Source: an uncultured Dorea sp.
GTDB taxonomy: Bacteria > Bacillota > Clostridia > Lachnospirales > Lachnospiraceae
Direction: 5' to 3'
Assembly: GCF_934294775.1 (NCBI RefSeq)
Contig: NZ_CAKRAH010000026.1
Span: 1-32,511 of the forward strand
Length of the DNA stretch: 32,511 nt
A model generated the notes under the pieces. It was not told where the DNA came from. It searched no databases and saw only the letters and a list, made by a program, of their open reading frames with translations. Positions 8,101-15,668 of the stretch are shown piece by piece. The translations under genes and the position numbers were made by a program. Each line of letters starts with the position of its first letter. The first letter of the stretch is position 1.

Positions 8101-9700
8101 CAACTTTTTCTCTGATGGCATCGATCGGAGGATTGGTTACCTGTGCAAAACGCTGTTTGAAATATCCGAACAGATTCTGATGCATATCAGACAATACCGC
8201 AAGTGGTGCATCGATACCCATGGCTGCAGTTCCTTCTGCTCCATTTTTGGCCATGTTCAGGATGGATGTCTTCACTTCTTCATAAGAATATCCAAATGCT
8301 TTCTGAAGTCTTCTGCACTCTTCTGCTGTGTAAGTCGGTACTTTCTGATTCGGAATCTTCAGATCTTTCAGCTCGATCAGGTTGTTATCCAGCCATTCAC
8401 CATACGGCTGTCTGCTTGCATAGGTCTCTTTTAATTCTTCATCATCAATAACTTTTCCCTTCTTGATATCGACCAGAAGCATCTTACCTGGATGAAGTCT
8501 TTCTTTTACTACAATCTTCTCCGGCGGGATATCCAATACACCAACCTCAGAAGAAAGGATCAGTGTATCATCATCTGTAATATAATATCTGGAAGGGCGG
8601 AGTCCGTTTCTGTCAAGTACAGCACCCATACAGTCACCGTCACTGAACAGAATGGATGCAGGTCCGTCCCAAGGTTCCATCATGGTTGCATAATACTGGT
8701 AAAAATCTTTCTTTTTCTGTGAAAGGTTTCTGTTATTTGCCCATGGCTCCGGAATTGCGATCATGACTGCCAGTGGAAGATCCATACCACTCATAACCAT
8801 GAATTCAATTGCATTATCAAGCATTGCTGAATCTGATCCGCTGCTGTTGATTGCCGGAAGTACTTCATGAAGCTTACCCTTCATGCATTCAGATTCCATA
8901 TTTTCTTCTCTGGCACGCATCTTATCTGTGTTACCACGGATGGTGTTGATCTCGCCGTTATGTACGATAAAGCGGTTCGGATGTGCTCTTTCCCAGCTAG
9001 GATTTGTATTCGTACTGAATCGTGAATGCACCAGCGCAATCGCTGATTCATAATCCGGGTCCTGAAGATCTGAGAAGAACAGTCTTAACTGGTCTACCAG
9101 GAACATCCCCTTATAAGCAATCGTACGACTGGAAAGAGATGCTACGTATGTATCATCTGCACTCTGTTCAAATACACGTCTTACGATATAAAGCTTACGG
9201 TCAAAATCAATTCCCTGTTCTGTCTTTTTCGGTCTTTCAATGAATCCCTGCATGATACAAGGCATACACTCTACCGCTCTGCTTCCGAGAACTTCTGCTT
9301 TTACCGGGACCTCTCTCCAGCCAAGGAAATTCATCCCTTCTTTTTTGACAATTACTTCAAAAATTTTCTTTGCCTGATTTCTCTTCAGTTCATCCTGCGG
9401 GAAGAAAAACATTCCCACTCCATAATCTCTTTCTGAACGCAAAAAGATGCCGAGAGGTTTACAGACTTTGGAGAAGAATTTGTGAGAAACTTGTAATAAG
9501 ATTCCAACTCCATCACCTGTCTTACCTTCGGCATCCTTGCCAGCTCTATGTTCAAGATGTTCAACAATTTTCAATGCGTTCGCCACTGTGTCGTGACTTT
9601 TGTGTCCTTTGATATTTACAATCGCACCGATTCCACAGTTATCATGTTCAAACTCGGAACGGTACAGCCCATTCTGCTGGACTACGTTTCCTTCTTTCAT
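5165..9700 (-). CDS. gltB: Glutamate synthase large subunit
   Basis: The large subunit releases ammonia from glutamine and channels it to the FMN site, where 2-oxoglutarate becomes glutamate, the main route of nitrogen assimilation with GltD. At 1511 residues it has full family length. The glutaminase domain has its catalytic Cys at residue 22 (HDNCGIG), so a short propeptide must be removed. A central domain (about 480-770) precedes the FMN/3Fe-4S synthase domain (about 830-1230), with cluster cysteines 1115, 1121 and 1126. The C-terminal GXGXG beta-helix (about 1270-1450) contains repeated GG/GXG motifs. It starts at ATG 9700 after AAGGA and is driven by the promoter at 9733-9761. Confidence 0.97.
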   Translation of the reverse strand: MKEGNVVQQNGLYRSEFEHDNCGIGAIVNIKGHKSHDTVANALKIVEHLEHRAGKDAEGKTGDGVGILLQVSHKFFSKVCKPLGIFLRSERDYGVGMFFFPQDELKRNQAKKIFEVIVKKEGMNFLGWREVPVKAEVLGSRAVECMPCIMQGFIERPKKTEQGIDFDRKLYIVRRVFEQSADDTYVASLSSRTIAYKGMFLVDQLRLFFSDLQDPDYESAIALVHSRFSTNTNPSWERAHPNRFIVHNGEINTIRGNTDKMRAREENMESECMKGKLHEVLPAINSSGSDSAMLDNAIEFMVMSGMDLPLAVMIAIPEPWANNRNLSQKKKDFYQYYATMMEPWDGPASILFSDGDCMGAVLDRNGLRPSRYYITDDDTLILSSEVGVLDIPPEKIVVKERLHPGKMLLVDIKKGKVIDDEELKETYASRQPYGEWLDNNLIELKDLKIPNQKVPTYTAEECRRLQKAFGYSYEEVKTSILNMAKNGAEGTAAMGIDAPLAVLSDMHQNLFGYFKQRFAQVTNPPIDAIREKVVTSTTVYIGEDGNLLEEKAENCKMLKVHNPILTETDLLKIKNMKEDGFKVAEIPTIYYKNSSLEKAIDYLFIEVDRAIREGANILILSDRGVDEYHVAMPSLLVLSGLQQHLVRTKKRTSVGIVLETGEPREVHHFATLIGYGACAINPYLAHESIKQLIDTDMLQKDYYAAVDDYNNAVLSGIVKIASKMGISTIQSYQGAKIFEAIGLKQEFIDKYFTDTVSRIGGIGIEEIAADYIARHSQAFDPLGLEVDMTLNSVGQHKLKSGGERHLYNPQTIHMLQESTKRGDYGMFKQYTDMVNAEGEHINLRGQLEFNYPKKGIPIEEVESVDEIVKRFKTGAMSYGSISKEAHETLAIAMNQLHGKSNSGEGGEEIERLDTNRCSAIKQVASGRFGVTSRYLVSAQEIQIKMAQGAKPGEGGHLPGGKVYPWIAKTRHSTPGVSLISPPPHHDIYSIEDLAQLIYDCKNANKDARITVKLVSEAGVGTVAAGVAKAGAGLILISGYDGGTGAAPRSSIHNAGLPWELGLAETHQTLIQNGLRERVRIETDGKLMSGRDVAIAAILGAEEFGFATAPLVTMGCVMMRVCNLDTCPVGVATQNPELRKRFRGKPEYVVNFMKFIAQDLREYMAKFGVRTLDELVGRTDLLKVKDEPTSERASTLNLEQILNNPYEGTKTPMTFNPKKVYDFELEKTLDEKVLVKELIPSLEKNQKRSIEVDVTNTNRTFGTIFGSEITRRYPEGLDEDSYVVHCKGAGGQSFGAFIPRGLTLELTGDSNDYFGKGLSGGKLVVYPPKGIRYKAEENIIIGNVALYGATSGKAFINGVAGERFAVRNSGATAVVEGVGDHGCEYMTGGRVVVLGGTGKNFAAGMSGGVAYVLDMESDLYTRVNKEMVHIEHVTTKMDVGELKSMIEEHVASTNSELGKKILDSFTEYLPKFKKIIPIDYERMLTTILQMEEQGMSSEQAKTEAFYAIKEGR

Positions 9701-9732
9701 ATACCTGTTCCTTTCTTTTTTTATTTTTTCCT

Positions 9733-9761
9733 ACTATACCACAAGGTTTTATCTTTGTAAA
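9733..9761 (-). promoter_or_regulatory. Promoter of gltBD
   Basis: On the minus strand TTTACA (9761-9756), a 17-base spacer and TATAGT (9738-9733), about 25 bases before the expected mRNA start and close to gltB. I saw no clear operator dyad next to it. Confidence 0.8.
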
Positions 9762-9813
9762 GAAGAAATATTCCGTAAATTGTCAGATTATTAGTTAATT
9801 TATCATTTTGAAT

Positions 9814-9842
9814 AAAAAAATCTGGCAATTTATATTGCCAGA
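9814..9842 (-). terminator. Terminator overlapping the 3' end of the CPBP protease gene
   Basis: A perfect 9-bp stem, TCTGGCAAT (9821-9829) with ATTGCCAGA (9834-9842), has a four-base loop and is followed on the minus strand by a run of seven T. The stop codon of the CPBP gene (9832-9830) lies in the loop, so the last sense codons form one arm of the stem. Confidence 0.88.
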
Positions 9843-10786
9843 TTCTCTTTATCATTCTTTTTCTGTGGTTTTTCTTCGATTCCACGTATCATTACGAACA
9901 TGGTCGATGCAATTGTTGCACACGCAACCGTAATGACTCCGATCCGGATCTTGTCTTTCATCAGCCAGCTGTAGAGTCCGAACTCCGTGGCCAGAACTGA
10001 CAACAGATTCATCGCCATATGTGCAGCAACTGGTGCTTTTAGCGAGCCATATTTTTCATAGACATATGCAAGCATCATTCCTAATATAAACCCATAGATC
10101 ATCTGTACCAGATTTATATGCAGGATTCCAAATACAAGTGACGAATATAACATTGCATATACAAATGTCGTACTGGATTCCAGACGTTTAAAAAACAATC
10201 CACGGAATACGTATTCTTCACTGATCGGAACCAGCACTGCCAGACACAGAATCTGTAAGAAAAGCGGTGCTGAATACATCGCATTCATCGTCTGTTCATA
10301 GCTTGCATCCACACTTGACAGATTACCAATAATAATCAGATTATTTAGTCCCAGACTAAGTGCCAGTGCCATCACTATGACTGCCGGATATTTCCAAAGT
10401 GGTGCTTTTTTATTCGGTATAATTCCAGCCTCTTTTTCTTTCTTTCTATCTTTGTGAAACAGAATTGCCATTACAGGAATCGTCACCAGCGCTGTGACAC
10501 CTTCTACAAGCGTTGTGCAGCTGATATATTTTTTTAATATCTTTTCATAAAATGCCATCATCTTATTCTGATCTGACATCAGTGCTTCCAATGCTTCCGG
10601 TGTCTGATAATGTGATCCCATATATGCCATCATCAAAGCGGCCATGGCTATCATTCCTACTCCAATTCCAATCCCCCATTTTATCAGGATCGGTCCCCAC
10701 AGTCTCCAGAAACGTCTTCCCGGTGTCTCCGGCATCTGCTTCGGTCTGGAATCCGGCTGATTCTGCCTGTTCTGCCATTCTTCCAT
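9830..10786 (-). CDS. CPBP-family intramembrane glutamic protease
   Basis: Membrane protein of the CPBP (CAAX/Abi) family. Bacterial members act in peptide maturation, bacteriocin immunity or anti-sigma-factor cleavage, and the substrate here is unknown. The protein of 318 residues has several hydrophobic segments. The family motifs are visible: EEYVFRG with Glu190, Glu191 and Arg195, then FGILHINL and the HMAMN motif further on. The ATG at 10786 is preferred because GAGG lies seven bases upstream. An in-frame ATG 18 bases earlier lacks a ribosome site. The N-terminus (about 30 residues) is hydrophilic and Gln/Pro-rich. It is transcribed alone, with its own promoter and a terminator built into its last codons. 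Confidence 0.85.
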   Translation of the reverse strand: MEEWQNRQNQPDSRPKQMPETPGRRFWRLWGPILIKWGIGIGVGMIAMAALMMAYMGSHYQTPEALEALMSDQNKMMAFYEKILKKYISCTTLVEGVTALVTIPVMAILFHKDRKKEKEAGIIPNKKAPLWKYPAVIVMALALSLGLNNLIIIGNLSSVDASYEQTMNAMYSAPLFLQILCLAVLVPISEEYVFRGLFFKRLESSTTFVYAMLYSSLVFGILHINLVQMIYGFILGMMLAYVYEKYGSLKAPVAAHMAMNLLSVLATEFGLYSWLMKDKIRIGVITVACATIASTMFVMIRGIEEKPQKKNDKENLAI

Positions 10787-10812
10787 AGTTATCCTCGCTT
10801 TCATTTGTAACT

Positions 10813-10854
10813 TTTATATACGCATCTTTATATACGTAATTTCATATACCTATC
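10813..10854 (-). repeat. Three degenerate 14-bp tandem repeats in the CPBP leader
   Basis: Plus-strand units TTTATATACGCATC, TTTATATACGTAAT and TTCATATACCTATC follow directly on each other between the promoter and the ribosome site. They share a core close to ATATACG. Confidence 0.6.
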
Positions 10855-10855
10855 T

Positions 10856-10884
10856 ATTCTACTTCCATGTCCCGGAAGTTGCAA
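10856..10884 (-). promoter_or_regulatory. Promoter of the CPBP gene with a dyad in its spacer
   Basis: On the minus strand TTGCAA (10884-10879), a 17-base spacer and TAGAAT (10861-10856). The spacer is spanned by an inverted repeat, ACTTCC (10861-10866) with GGAAGT (10874-10879), seven bases apart. It touches both promoter boxes and could be an operator. Confidence 0.65.
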
Positions 10885-10886
10885 TA

Positions 10887-10928
10887 AAAAAACTATAAAC
10901 TTTTCACCTCAGAAAAGTTTATAGTTTT
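10887..10928 (-). terminator. Terminator of the XRE-proX operon
   Basis: A 14-bp stem (10891-10904 with 10913-10926) with an eight-base loop is followed on the minus strand by a run of T. It lies about 85 bases after the proX stop and just before the CPBP promoter. Confidence 0.88.
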
Positions 10929-11011
10929 ACGCTTATAGTTTTACAGGCGGTAATTCTCCATGTTGCAGAAATCATTCACCGCCAGCATCTCTATGTGGCA
11001 CACCTTTTTTA

Positions 11012-11503
11012 TTACAGTTTAATCTTCACAACATCCACATCCAGATTCCACAGGAATTTATCCAGGTCCTTGAATGAAAGAAATACTGTTGCGGTATTCT
11101 CCAGCGGATGGATACCCATACTTTTACATCTGCTTAAGTTCTTATCAATAAAGAATTCCACTGCATGATCTGTATCGTTCATCAGTGCAAATGGTGTCAC
11201 ACTTCCCTGTTTTACTCCCAGATACTTTTCCAGACGTTCTTCCGAGGCAAAGCTTAAATTTCCTGCTCCAAGCTGTCTTCCAAGTGTTTTTAAGTCTACC
11301 TTTGTCTTTTCATCAGCCGTAATCAGAAAATGTCTTTTTCCCTTTGAATCCCTTAAGAACAGGTTCTTACACAGTGTACCCTTTTCCGGGAGTCCCAGTC
11401 TGTCCATATCCTCCATGGTATGCACGGGCTCGTGTTCTACCACCTCATACTTAATTCCCATCTTTTTTAATGCGTCATACACACGCTGTTTCTGGTCTTC
11501 CAT
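11012..11503 (-). CDS. ProX/PrdX-type prolyl-tRNA editing protein (YbaK family)
   Basis: Free-standing relative of the editing domain of prolyl-tRNA synthetase. Members hydrolyse mischarged tRNA(Pro), typically Ala- or Cys-tRNA(Pro), in the cytoplasm. The 163-residue protein spans one YbaK/ProX domain. Typical elements are the N-terminal VVEHEPVHTMEDM, KNLFLRD near residue 47, HFLITADEKTKVDLK, and the late GSVTPFALMND with the C-terminal helix. Length and order fit the clostridial PrdX/ProX subgroup better than E. coli YbaK. The start at 11503 has AAGGGG eight bases upstream. It follows the XRE-cupin gene by 15 bases, so they share an mRNA. The exact substrate is inferred from family only. 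Confidence 0.85.
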   Translation of the reverse strand: MEDQKQRVYDALKKMGIKYEVVEHEPVHTMEDMDRLGLPEKGTLCKNLFLRDSKGKRHFLITADEKTKVDLKTLGRQLGAGNLSFASEERLEKYLGVKQGSVTPFALMNDTDHAVEFFIDKNLSRCKSMGIHPLENTATVFLSFKDLDKFLWNLDVDVVKIKL

Positions 11504-11518
11504 ACTGTAAACCCCTTT

Positions 11519-12073
11519 CTAATTCGGATAATGTACTACGATATTCGCAGTCACCATGCCTTTTCCTGTATTCTTATAAATATAATCATCAAAAGCATTA
11601 TAAGATGCTGCATCTCCTGCTTTAAGAACATATTCCCGGTCCTTAAAGGTCAGCGTCAGCTCCCCTTCATACACCGTGATAAATTCTCTGGTCCCTGTCA
11701 TCTGCCTGTTCGCCTGCATCATGCCGCCCTCATCAAACTCCAGATCAAAAATTTCAAAATCCTGTCCTTCCCTAAAGCTGAATACCGGATAAAGACGGTA
11801 TCTCCCGTCATCCCCGCTCAGAGGCTCTACTTCTTTTTTTCCTGTTTTGAAAAATGGCTGCGGCTTATCTACGGTAAATGCCGTCACCGGAACTTTCAGT
11901 CCAAGTGCCAGCTTATACACAGTAGATATCGTAGGATTTACTTCTCCTCTTTCCAGCTGGCTTAACATACTTTTGCTGATTGTTGTAAGGGATGACACCT
12001 GCTCCAGACTCAGTCCTTTTCCTTTCCGGATTTCCTTCAAATTCTCTGCGATCAACTGATTCAACCGATCCAT
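11519..12073 (-). CDS. XRE-family regulator with C-terminal cupin domain
   Basis: Predicted DNA-binding regulator of 184 residues. An N-terminal helix-turn-helix (about 8-62) contains the typical LEQVSSLTTISKSMLSQLERGEVNPTISTVYKLA pattern, split here by its two helices. A C-terminal small cupin domain (about 110-182) contains the strand EFITVYEGELTLTF and probably senses a small ligand. Such proteins often control amino-acid or polyamine genes and usually their own gene. A strong ribosome site (GAGGAGGTGAGG) precedes the ATG. A promoter and inverted repeat lie just upstream. The only partner in the operon is the prolyl-tRNA editing gene. The ligand and targets cannot be read from the sequence. 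Confidence 0.88.
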   Translation of the reverse strand: MDRLNQLIAENLKEIRKGKGLSLEQVSSLTTISKSMLSQLERGEVNPTISTVYKLALGLKVPVTAFTVDKPQPFFKTGKKEVEPLSGDDGRYRLYPVFSFREGQDFEIFDLEFDEGGMMQANRQMTGTREFITVYEGELTLTFKDREYVLKAGDAASYNAFDDYIYKNTGKGMVTANIVVHYPN

Positions 12074-12092
12074 ATGCGTCCCTCACCTCCTC

Positions 12093-12115
12093 AAAATTCC
12101 TGTATATAGAATTTT
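12093..12115 (-). promoter_or_regulatory. Inverted repeat near the XRE-cupin transcription start, candidate operator
   Basis: AAAATTC (12093-12099) and GAATTTT (12109-12115) form a perfect dyad with a nine-base spacer, beginning six bases downstream of the -10 box. Its place over the expected transcription start fits autorepression by the XRE protein. This is inference. Confidence 0.45.
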
Positions 12116-12120
12116 TATCT

Positions 12121-12149
12121 ATTATATTGCATAAATTTTCAAAAGTAAA
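12121..12149 (-). promoter_or_regulatory. Promoter of the XRE-proX operon
   Basis: On the minus strand TTTACT (12149-12144), a 17-base spacer and a perfect TATAAT (12126-12121). It begins 11 bases after the dus stop codon. No terminator is visible between dus and this promoter, so readthrough from dus is possible. Confidence 0.8.
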
Positions 12150-12159
12150 GAGAATTCGA

Positions 12160-13101
12160 TCAAATACATATATTTGCATGTCCTAACAGCTCATCTACAA
12201 CAGACTCATACCGGTCTAATTTCTCCGCTTTTCTTATCTTTTTCAGCAGTTTTTCCTGATCCGGGAATAACATTCCAAGATAACACCAGAGTTCTTTCAT
12301 TTTGAATAAAACATTTTTATCCCCGCAGCTTACCTCCTGGTAATCTTCGTAGATCTGGTCATGAAATGCTCTTAACTTTCTTGCATCCACCCGGTCTTCC
12401 CCCGATCCAATCAGCTCAGTCAGCTCCGGATTTCTTAAGATTCCTCTTCCAAGCATAACGCAGGACAATCCTGTGAATCTTTCCTTTATCTTATTCATAT
12501 CTTCTACGGTATAGATATCTCCATTATAGCAAAGCGGACACCGGCACTCCCTCATCGCATCTTCGAATGCATCAAGATCCGGCTTTCCTTTGTAAAACTG
12601 CTGTTGGATCCTTGGGTGGACGATCAGCTCTTCTAACGGATACTGGTTATAAATTTCAAGAAGCTTTCCCCATTCATCTGCTCCGTATTTTCCGATTCTT
12701 GTTTTTACCGAGATCTTTATATCTGCTTTTGTATATATTTCATCCAGAAAACGATCCAGTTCATCTGTGTAATATAAGAATCCAGATCCACGTCCTTTTG
12801 AAACGACCGTTTTCGACGGACATCCAAGATTCAGATTCACTTCCCCGTAACCGTAAGCTTTTAATTTTTCAACTGTATTCAAAAATCCTTCGGCATCATT
12901 TGCCAGAATCTGCGGCACCAGATACATTCCCTGATTATGTTCCGGCAGGATATCATTCTTTTCCCGTGTGTTAAAGTCTTTTTTGGTATGGGGTACCAGA
13001 AACGGCGTAAAGTACTTATCCATCGCACGGTAATGTGCATGATATGCCCTTCTATATATATATGTTGTAATTCCCTCAAGCGGTGCAAGATAATATTTCA
13101 C
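12160..13101 (-). CDS. tRNA-dihydrouridine synthase family protein
   Basis: FMN-dependent enzyme that reduces uridines to dihydrouridine in the D-loop of tRNA. The 313-residue protein is a TIM barrel starting MKYYLAPLEGITT. The active-site Cys is residue 94 in NLGCPSKTVV, followed by GRGSGF. The conserved basic residues VKTRIG and VHPR occur at the expected distances, and a CYNGDI phosphate-binding strand follows. It starts with GTG at 13101 after AGGAGG. It is the last gene of the nfo-AKR-trmO-dus cluster, 31 bases after trmO. Sequence features place it in the Dus superfamily. Which uridine it modifies is not decided. Confidence 0.9.
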   Translation of the reverse strand: MKYYLAPLEGITTYIYRRAYHAHYRAMDKYFTPFLVPHTKKDFNTREKNDILPEHNQGMYLVPQILANDAEGFLNTVEKLKAYGYGEVNLNLGCPSKTVVSKGRGSGFLYYTDELDRFLDEIYTKADIKISVKTRIGKYGADEWGKLLEIYNQYPLEELIVHPRIQQQFYKGKPDLDAFEDAMRECRCPLCYNGDIYTVEDMNKIKERFTGLSCVMLGRGILRNPELTELIGSGEDRVDARKLRAFHDQIYEDYQEVSCGDKNVLFKMKELWCYLGMLFPDQEKLLKKIRKAEKLDRYESVVDELLGHANICI

Positions 13102-13132
13102 CTGCAGTTCCTCCTGTTTTTATATGTATATT

Positions 13133-13864
13133 TTAGTTCTGATCTTTTTCAGGCTTCGCTTTGACGTTATGTTCATCTTTGTCAATCCCACACACAGTCA
13201 GTATCTGGTCTTTTACCTGAAAATGGATCTCGTAACCGGCATAACTCATTCCATATATACGCTCCGGATCCGTCTGATACGATGGTCGCGGATCTTCTGC
13301 GAGAATCTCCCGGATACATTTTCTTTGGTTTTTTGGAAGCTTTTCCAGAAGGTTCTCCGGGATCATAACTTCCAGTGCATAATTTTTTACCCGGTCAGCG
13401 AACCCGCCTTTTGCATCCTCCACGATATCTGCATAAGGAAGATATGGCTTGATATCAAAGACCGGAGTACCATCCATCAGATCTGCCCCTTCTACTAGAA
13501 GTACCGTTCCAAGTTTTGCATCTTTTTCTATTCCTGTCAGTTTTACACAGGACAGCCCTACCGGATTGGGCCGGAATGGTGATCTGGTTGCGAACACTCC
13601 GCAGCGCATATTTCCTCCCAGTCTTGGCGGGCGTACTGTCGGACTCCATGTCTCTTTGACTGCCTCTGAAAATTCCCAGAGCAGCCAGATATGAGAATAC
13701 TCTTCCAGTCCACGAAATGCTTCTTCTTTTCTGTATTCCGGTTCAAATACTATCATCCCTTTTGTACACGCAAGACGTGACTGTCTTGGAATCCCGAATT
13801 TTTCTGGAAAATCCGTCCGGATTCTTGCGATATAGTGAAGCATACGCCCATTTTCATTATTCAA
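13133..13864 (-). CDS. trmO: TrmO/TsaA-family tRNA (N6-threonylcarbamoyladenosine-37-N6) methyltransferase
   Basis: Family enzymes use S-adenosylmethionine to methylate t6A37 of threonine tRNAs, improving decoding. The 243-residue protein has the N-terminal IARIRTDFPEKFGIPRQS segment and EEYSHIWLLWEF. It also has the signature FATRSPFRPNPVGLS (about residues 89-103), the beta-barrel fold characteristic of VirR/TsaA proteins. A likely start is the TTG at 13864, which has GGGAGAGG seven bases upstream and overlaps the aldo/keto reductase stop by eight bases. An ATG at 13843 (MLHYIARIR) is the alternative but lacks a good ribosome site. It lies between the reductase and dus genes. Confidence 0.88.
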   Translation of the reverse strand: MNNENGRMLHYIARIRTDFPEKFGIPRQSRLACTKGMIVFEPEYRKEEAFRGLEEYSHIWLLWEFSEAVKETWSPTVRPPRLGGNMRCGVFATRSPFRPNPVGLSCVKLTGIEKDAKLGTVLLVEGADLMDGTPVFDIKPYLPYADIVEDAKGGFADRVKNYALEVMIPENLLEKLPKNQRKCIREILAEDPRPSYQTDPERIYGMSYAGYEIHFQVKDQILTVCGIDKDEHNVKAKPEKDQN

Positions 13865-14726
13865 AATATACCCTCTCCCTGTCCGGATGCTCTCCTGACC
13901 AGCCTGCCTGCGGCATGGTCTCCAGACGGTACATATCTTCTTTTTCTATTTCAAACGAGAACAGATCCTGATTCTGAATCATACGTTCTATAGACGAAGA
14001 CTTCGGAAGTGGTATGATTCCTCTCTGCACAGAATATCTGAGACAGATCTGAGCTGGTGATACATGATATTTTTCCGCAAGTTCCACTACCAGTTCTTCT
14101 TTCAGGACCCTCTGTCTTCCGATCGGACTCCATGCCTGGACGCGGATATCATGTTCTTCACAATATCTCACAGCTGCTTCCTGTGAATATCCCGGATGGA
14201 TCTCCAGCTGGTTAACTGCCGGTTTTACTTTGCAGTGTTCCAGAATATTTTCAATGTGATGCGGCAGGAAATTGCTAAGTCCGATTGCTTTTATCTTACC
14301 TTCTTCATATAATTCTTCCATCGCTCTCCAGCAGTCCAGATCCAGTCTCTTCCAGTCTTTGTAATCCGGTGCCGGAAGCGGCCAGTGGATCAGATACAGA
14401 TCTACATAATCTGTCTGCAGATTCCGAAGTGTCTCTGCAAATGCTTTTTTTGTCTCTTCATAGCCCATATCATCTTTCCAGAGCTTGGATGCAATAAAAA
14501 ACTCTTCCCTTGGGATCCCGCTTTCTTTGATTGCCTCGGCCAGATACTCTTCTGTGTGATAAAATGCAGCAGTATCAAAATACCGGTAGCCTGCTTCAAT
14601 TGCAGTGCGTATGATCTCTGCACTTTTTCCATCTGCCGCTTTATAGGTTCCATAGGCAACACATGGAATCTTTACTCCGTTATTCAGTGTATAACAGTCA
14701 TTGATATTCATCATCTTATTTTCCAT
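13857..14726 (-). CDS. Aldo/keto reductase
   Basis: NADPH-dependent carbonyl reductase of the AKR superfamily, cytoplasmic, with unknown physiological substrate. The 289-residue protein has the full TIM barrel and the catalytic tetrad Asp51, Tyr56, Lys81 and His114 (FDTAAFY, ASKLW, LIHWP). Cofactor-binding features near the C-terminus include IPLPKSSSIERM. It resembles the 2,5-diketo-gluconate/methylglyoxal reductase group. The ATG at 14726 follows GAGGAGG. It lies 84 bases after nfo and overlaps trmO, so it is probably the second gene of that operon. A role in aldehyde detoxification is only a guess. Confidence 0.92.
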   Translation of the reverse strand: MENKMMNINDCYTLNNGVKIPCVAYGTYKAADGKSAEIIRTAIEAGYRYFDTAAFYHTEEYLAEAIKESGIPREEFFIASKLWKDDMGYEETKKAFAETLRNLQTDYVDLYLIHWPLPAPDYKDWKRLDLDCWRAMEELYEEGKIKAIGLSNFLPHHIENILEHCKVKPAVNQLEIHPGYSQEAAVRYCEEHDIRVQAWSPIGRQRVLKEELVVELAEKYHVSPAQICLRYSVQRGIIPLPKSSSIERMIQNQDLFSFEIEKEDMYRLETMPQAGWSGEHPDRERVYFE

Positions 14727-14810
14727 TATTGTTCTCCTCCTCGTTCCTGTCTTTTATCGTTGTCCTTCGTTTTTTTGTTTTATTTTATTTGGAATTTCCG
14801 GCTGTTTCTT

Positions 14811-15647
14811 CTATATGTCCTGCAGACACTCTTTTAATTTTGCGATCTCTTCTTTGTGTCCCGCATCATCCAATGGTGTCTCCAGGTAGAACGGAAGGTC
14901 CTTTAATTTTGGATGACGCATCACATTCAGAAGTGCTTCCAGACCGATCTCGCCTTCACCTGTCACTGCATGTCTGTCTTTTCTTGAACCAAATGGCATC
15001 AGACTGTCATTTAAATGAACTGCTTTTAACAGATCAAGTCCCAGAACCTGATCGAATTCTTCAAGCACACCATCAAGATCATGCACGATATCATACCCTG
15101 CCGCAAACACATGACAGGTATCCAGGCAAATGCCGATCTTCTCCGGATGTTTCACACCATCCCGGATTGTTTTCAGCTGTTCAAAACGGTATCCGATCTC
15201 CGTCCCTTTTCCACTCATGGTTTCCAGTAATACAGTAATTCGTTCCGATCCTGTAATGGCCTGATCGATTCCCCGTATTATATTCTGTATGCCGGCTTCT
15301 TCTCCAATGCCGGTATGGCTTCCCGGATGAAATACCAGATTTTCTATATTCAGATCATCCATCCGCTTTATGTCTTCTCTTATCACCGTACAGGCAAATT
15401 CATACGTCTTTTCCGTCGCACTTGCCAGATTCATTGTGTATGGTGCATGTGCCAGTAACGGACCAAAAGCATAATCTTTCCGTGTCTTTTCAAATCTGGC
15501 TTTTTCTTCTTCGGTATAATTTTTATAACTGGATCCCCGCGGGTTTCTGCTGAAAATCTGCATGGTATTGGCATTCATCTTCACCACATTCTCTGCCGTC
15601 TTTGCAATCCCCCCTGCGATGGACATATGTGTTCCTATCGTATACAT
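14811..15647 (-). CDS. nfo: Endonuclease IV (apurinic/apyrimidinic endonuclease)
   Basis: Zinc enzyme of base-excision repair that cuts the backbone 5' of abasic sites and trims damaged 3' ends. The 278-residue TIM barrel begins MYTIGTHMSIAGG. It contains the family motifs LVFHPGSHTG, LLETMSGKGTEIG, GICLDTCHVFAAGYD and LKAVHLNDS with zinc-binding His, Asp and Glu residues. Two adjacent ATG codons exist. The second (15647) is preferred because GGAGG lies six bases from it but only three from the first. It heads a cluster with the reductase, trmO and dus genes. Upstream are two dyad motifs and an extended -10 promoter. Confidence 0.96.
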   Translation of the reverse strand: MYTIGTHMSIAGGIAKTAENVVKMNANTMQIFSRNPRGSSYKNYTEEEKARFEKTRKDYAFGPLLAHAPYTMNLASATEKTYEFACTVIREDIKRMDDLNIENLVFHPGSHTGIGEEAGIQNIIRGIDQAITGSERITVLLETMSGKGTEIGYRFEQLKTIRDGVKHPEKIGICLDTCHVFAAGYDIVHDLDGVLEEFDQVLGLDLLKAVHLNDSLMPFGSRKDRHAVTGEGEIGLEALLNVMRHPKLKDLPFYLETPLDDAGHKEEIAKLKECLQDI

Positions 15648-15668
15648 CATTTTCCTCCAAACAAAGCT

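Noticed and set aside
10946..10983. GGCGGT/ACCGCC inverted repeat after proX as a second terminator or riboswitch
   Set aside because: The stem is only six base pairs with a 26-base loop and no T-run. A much better terminator lies at 10887-10928.
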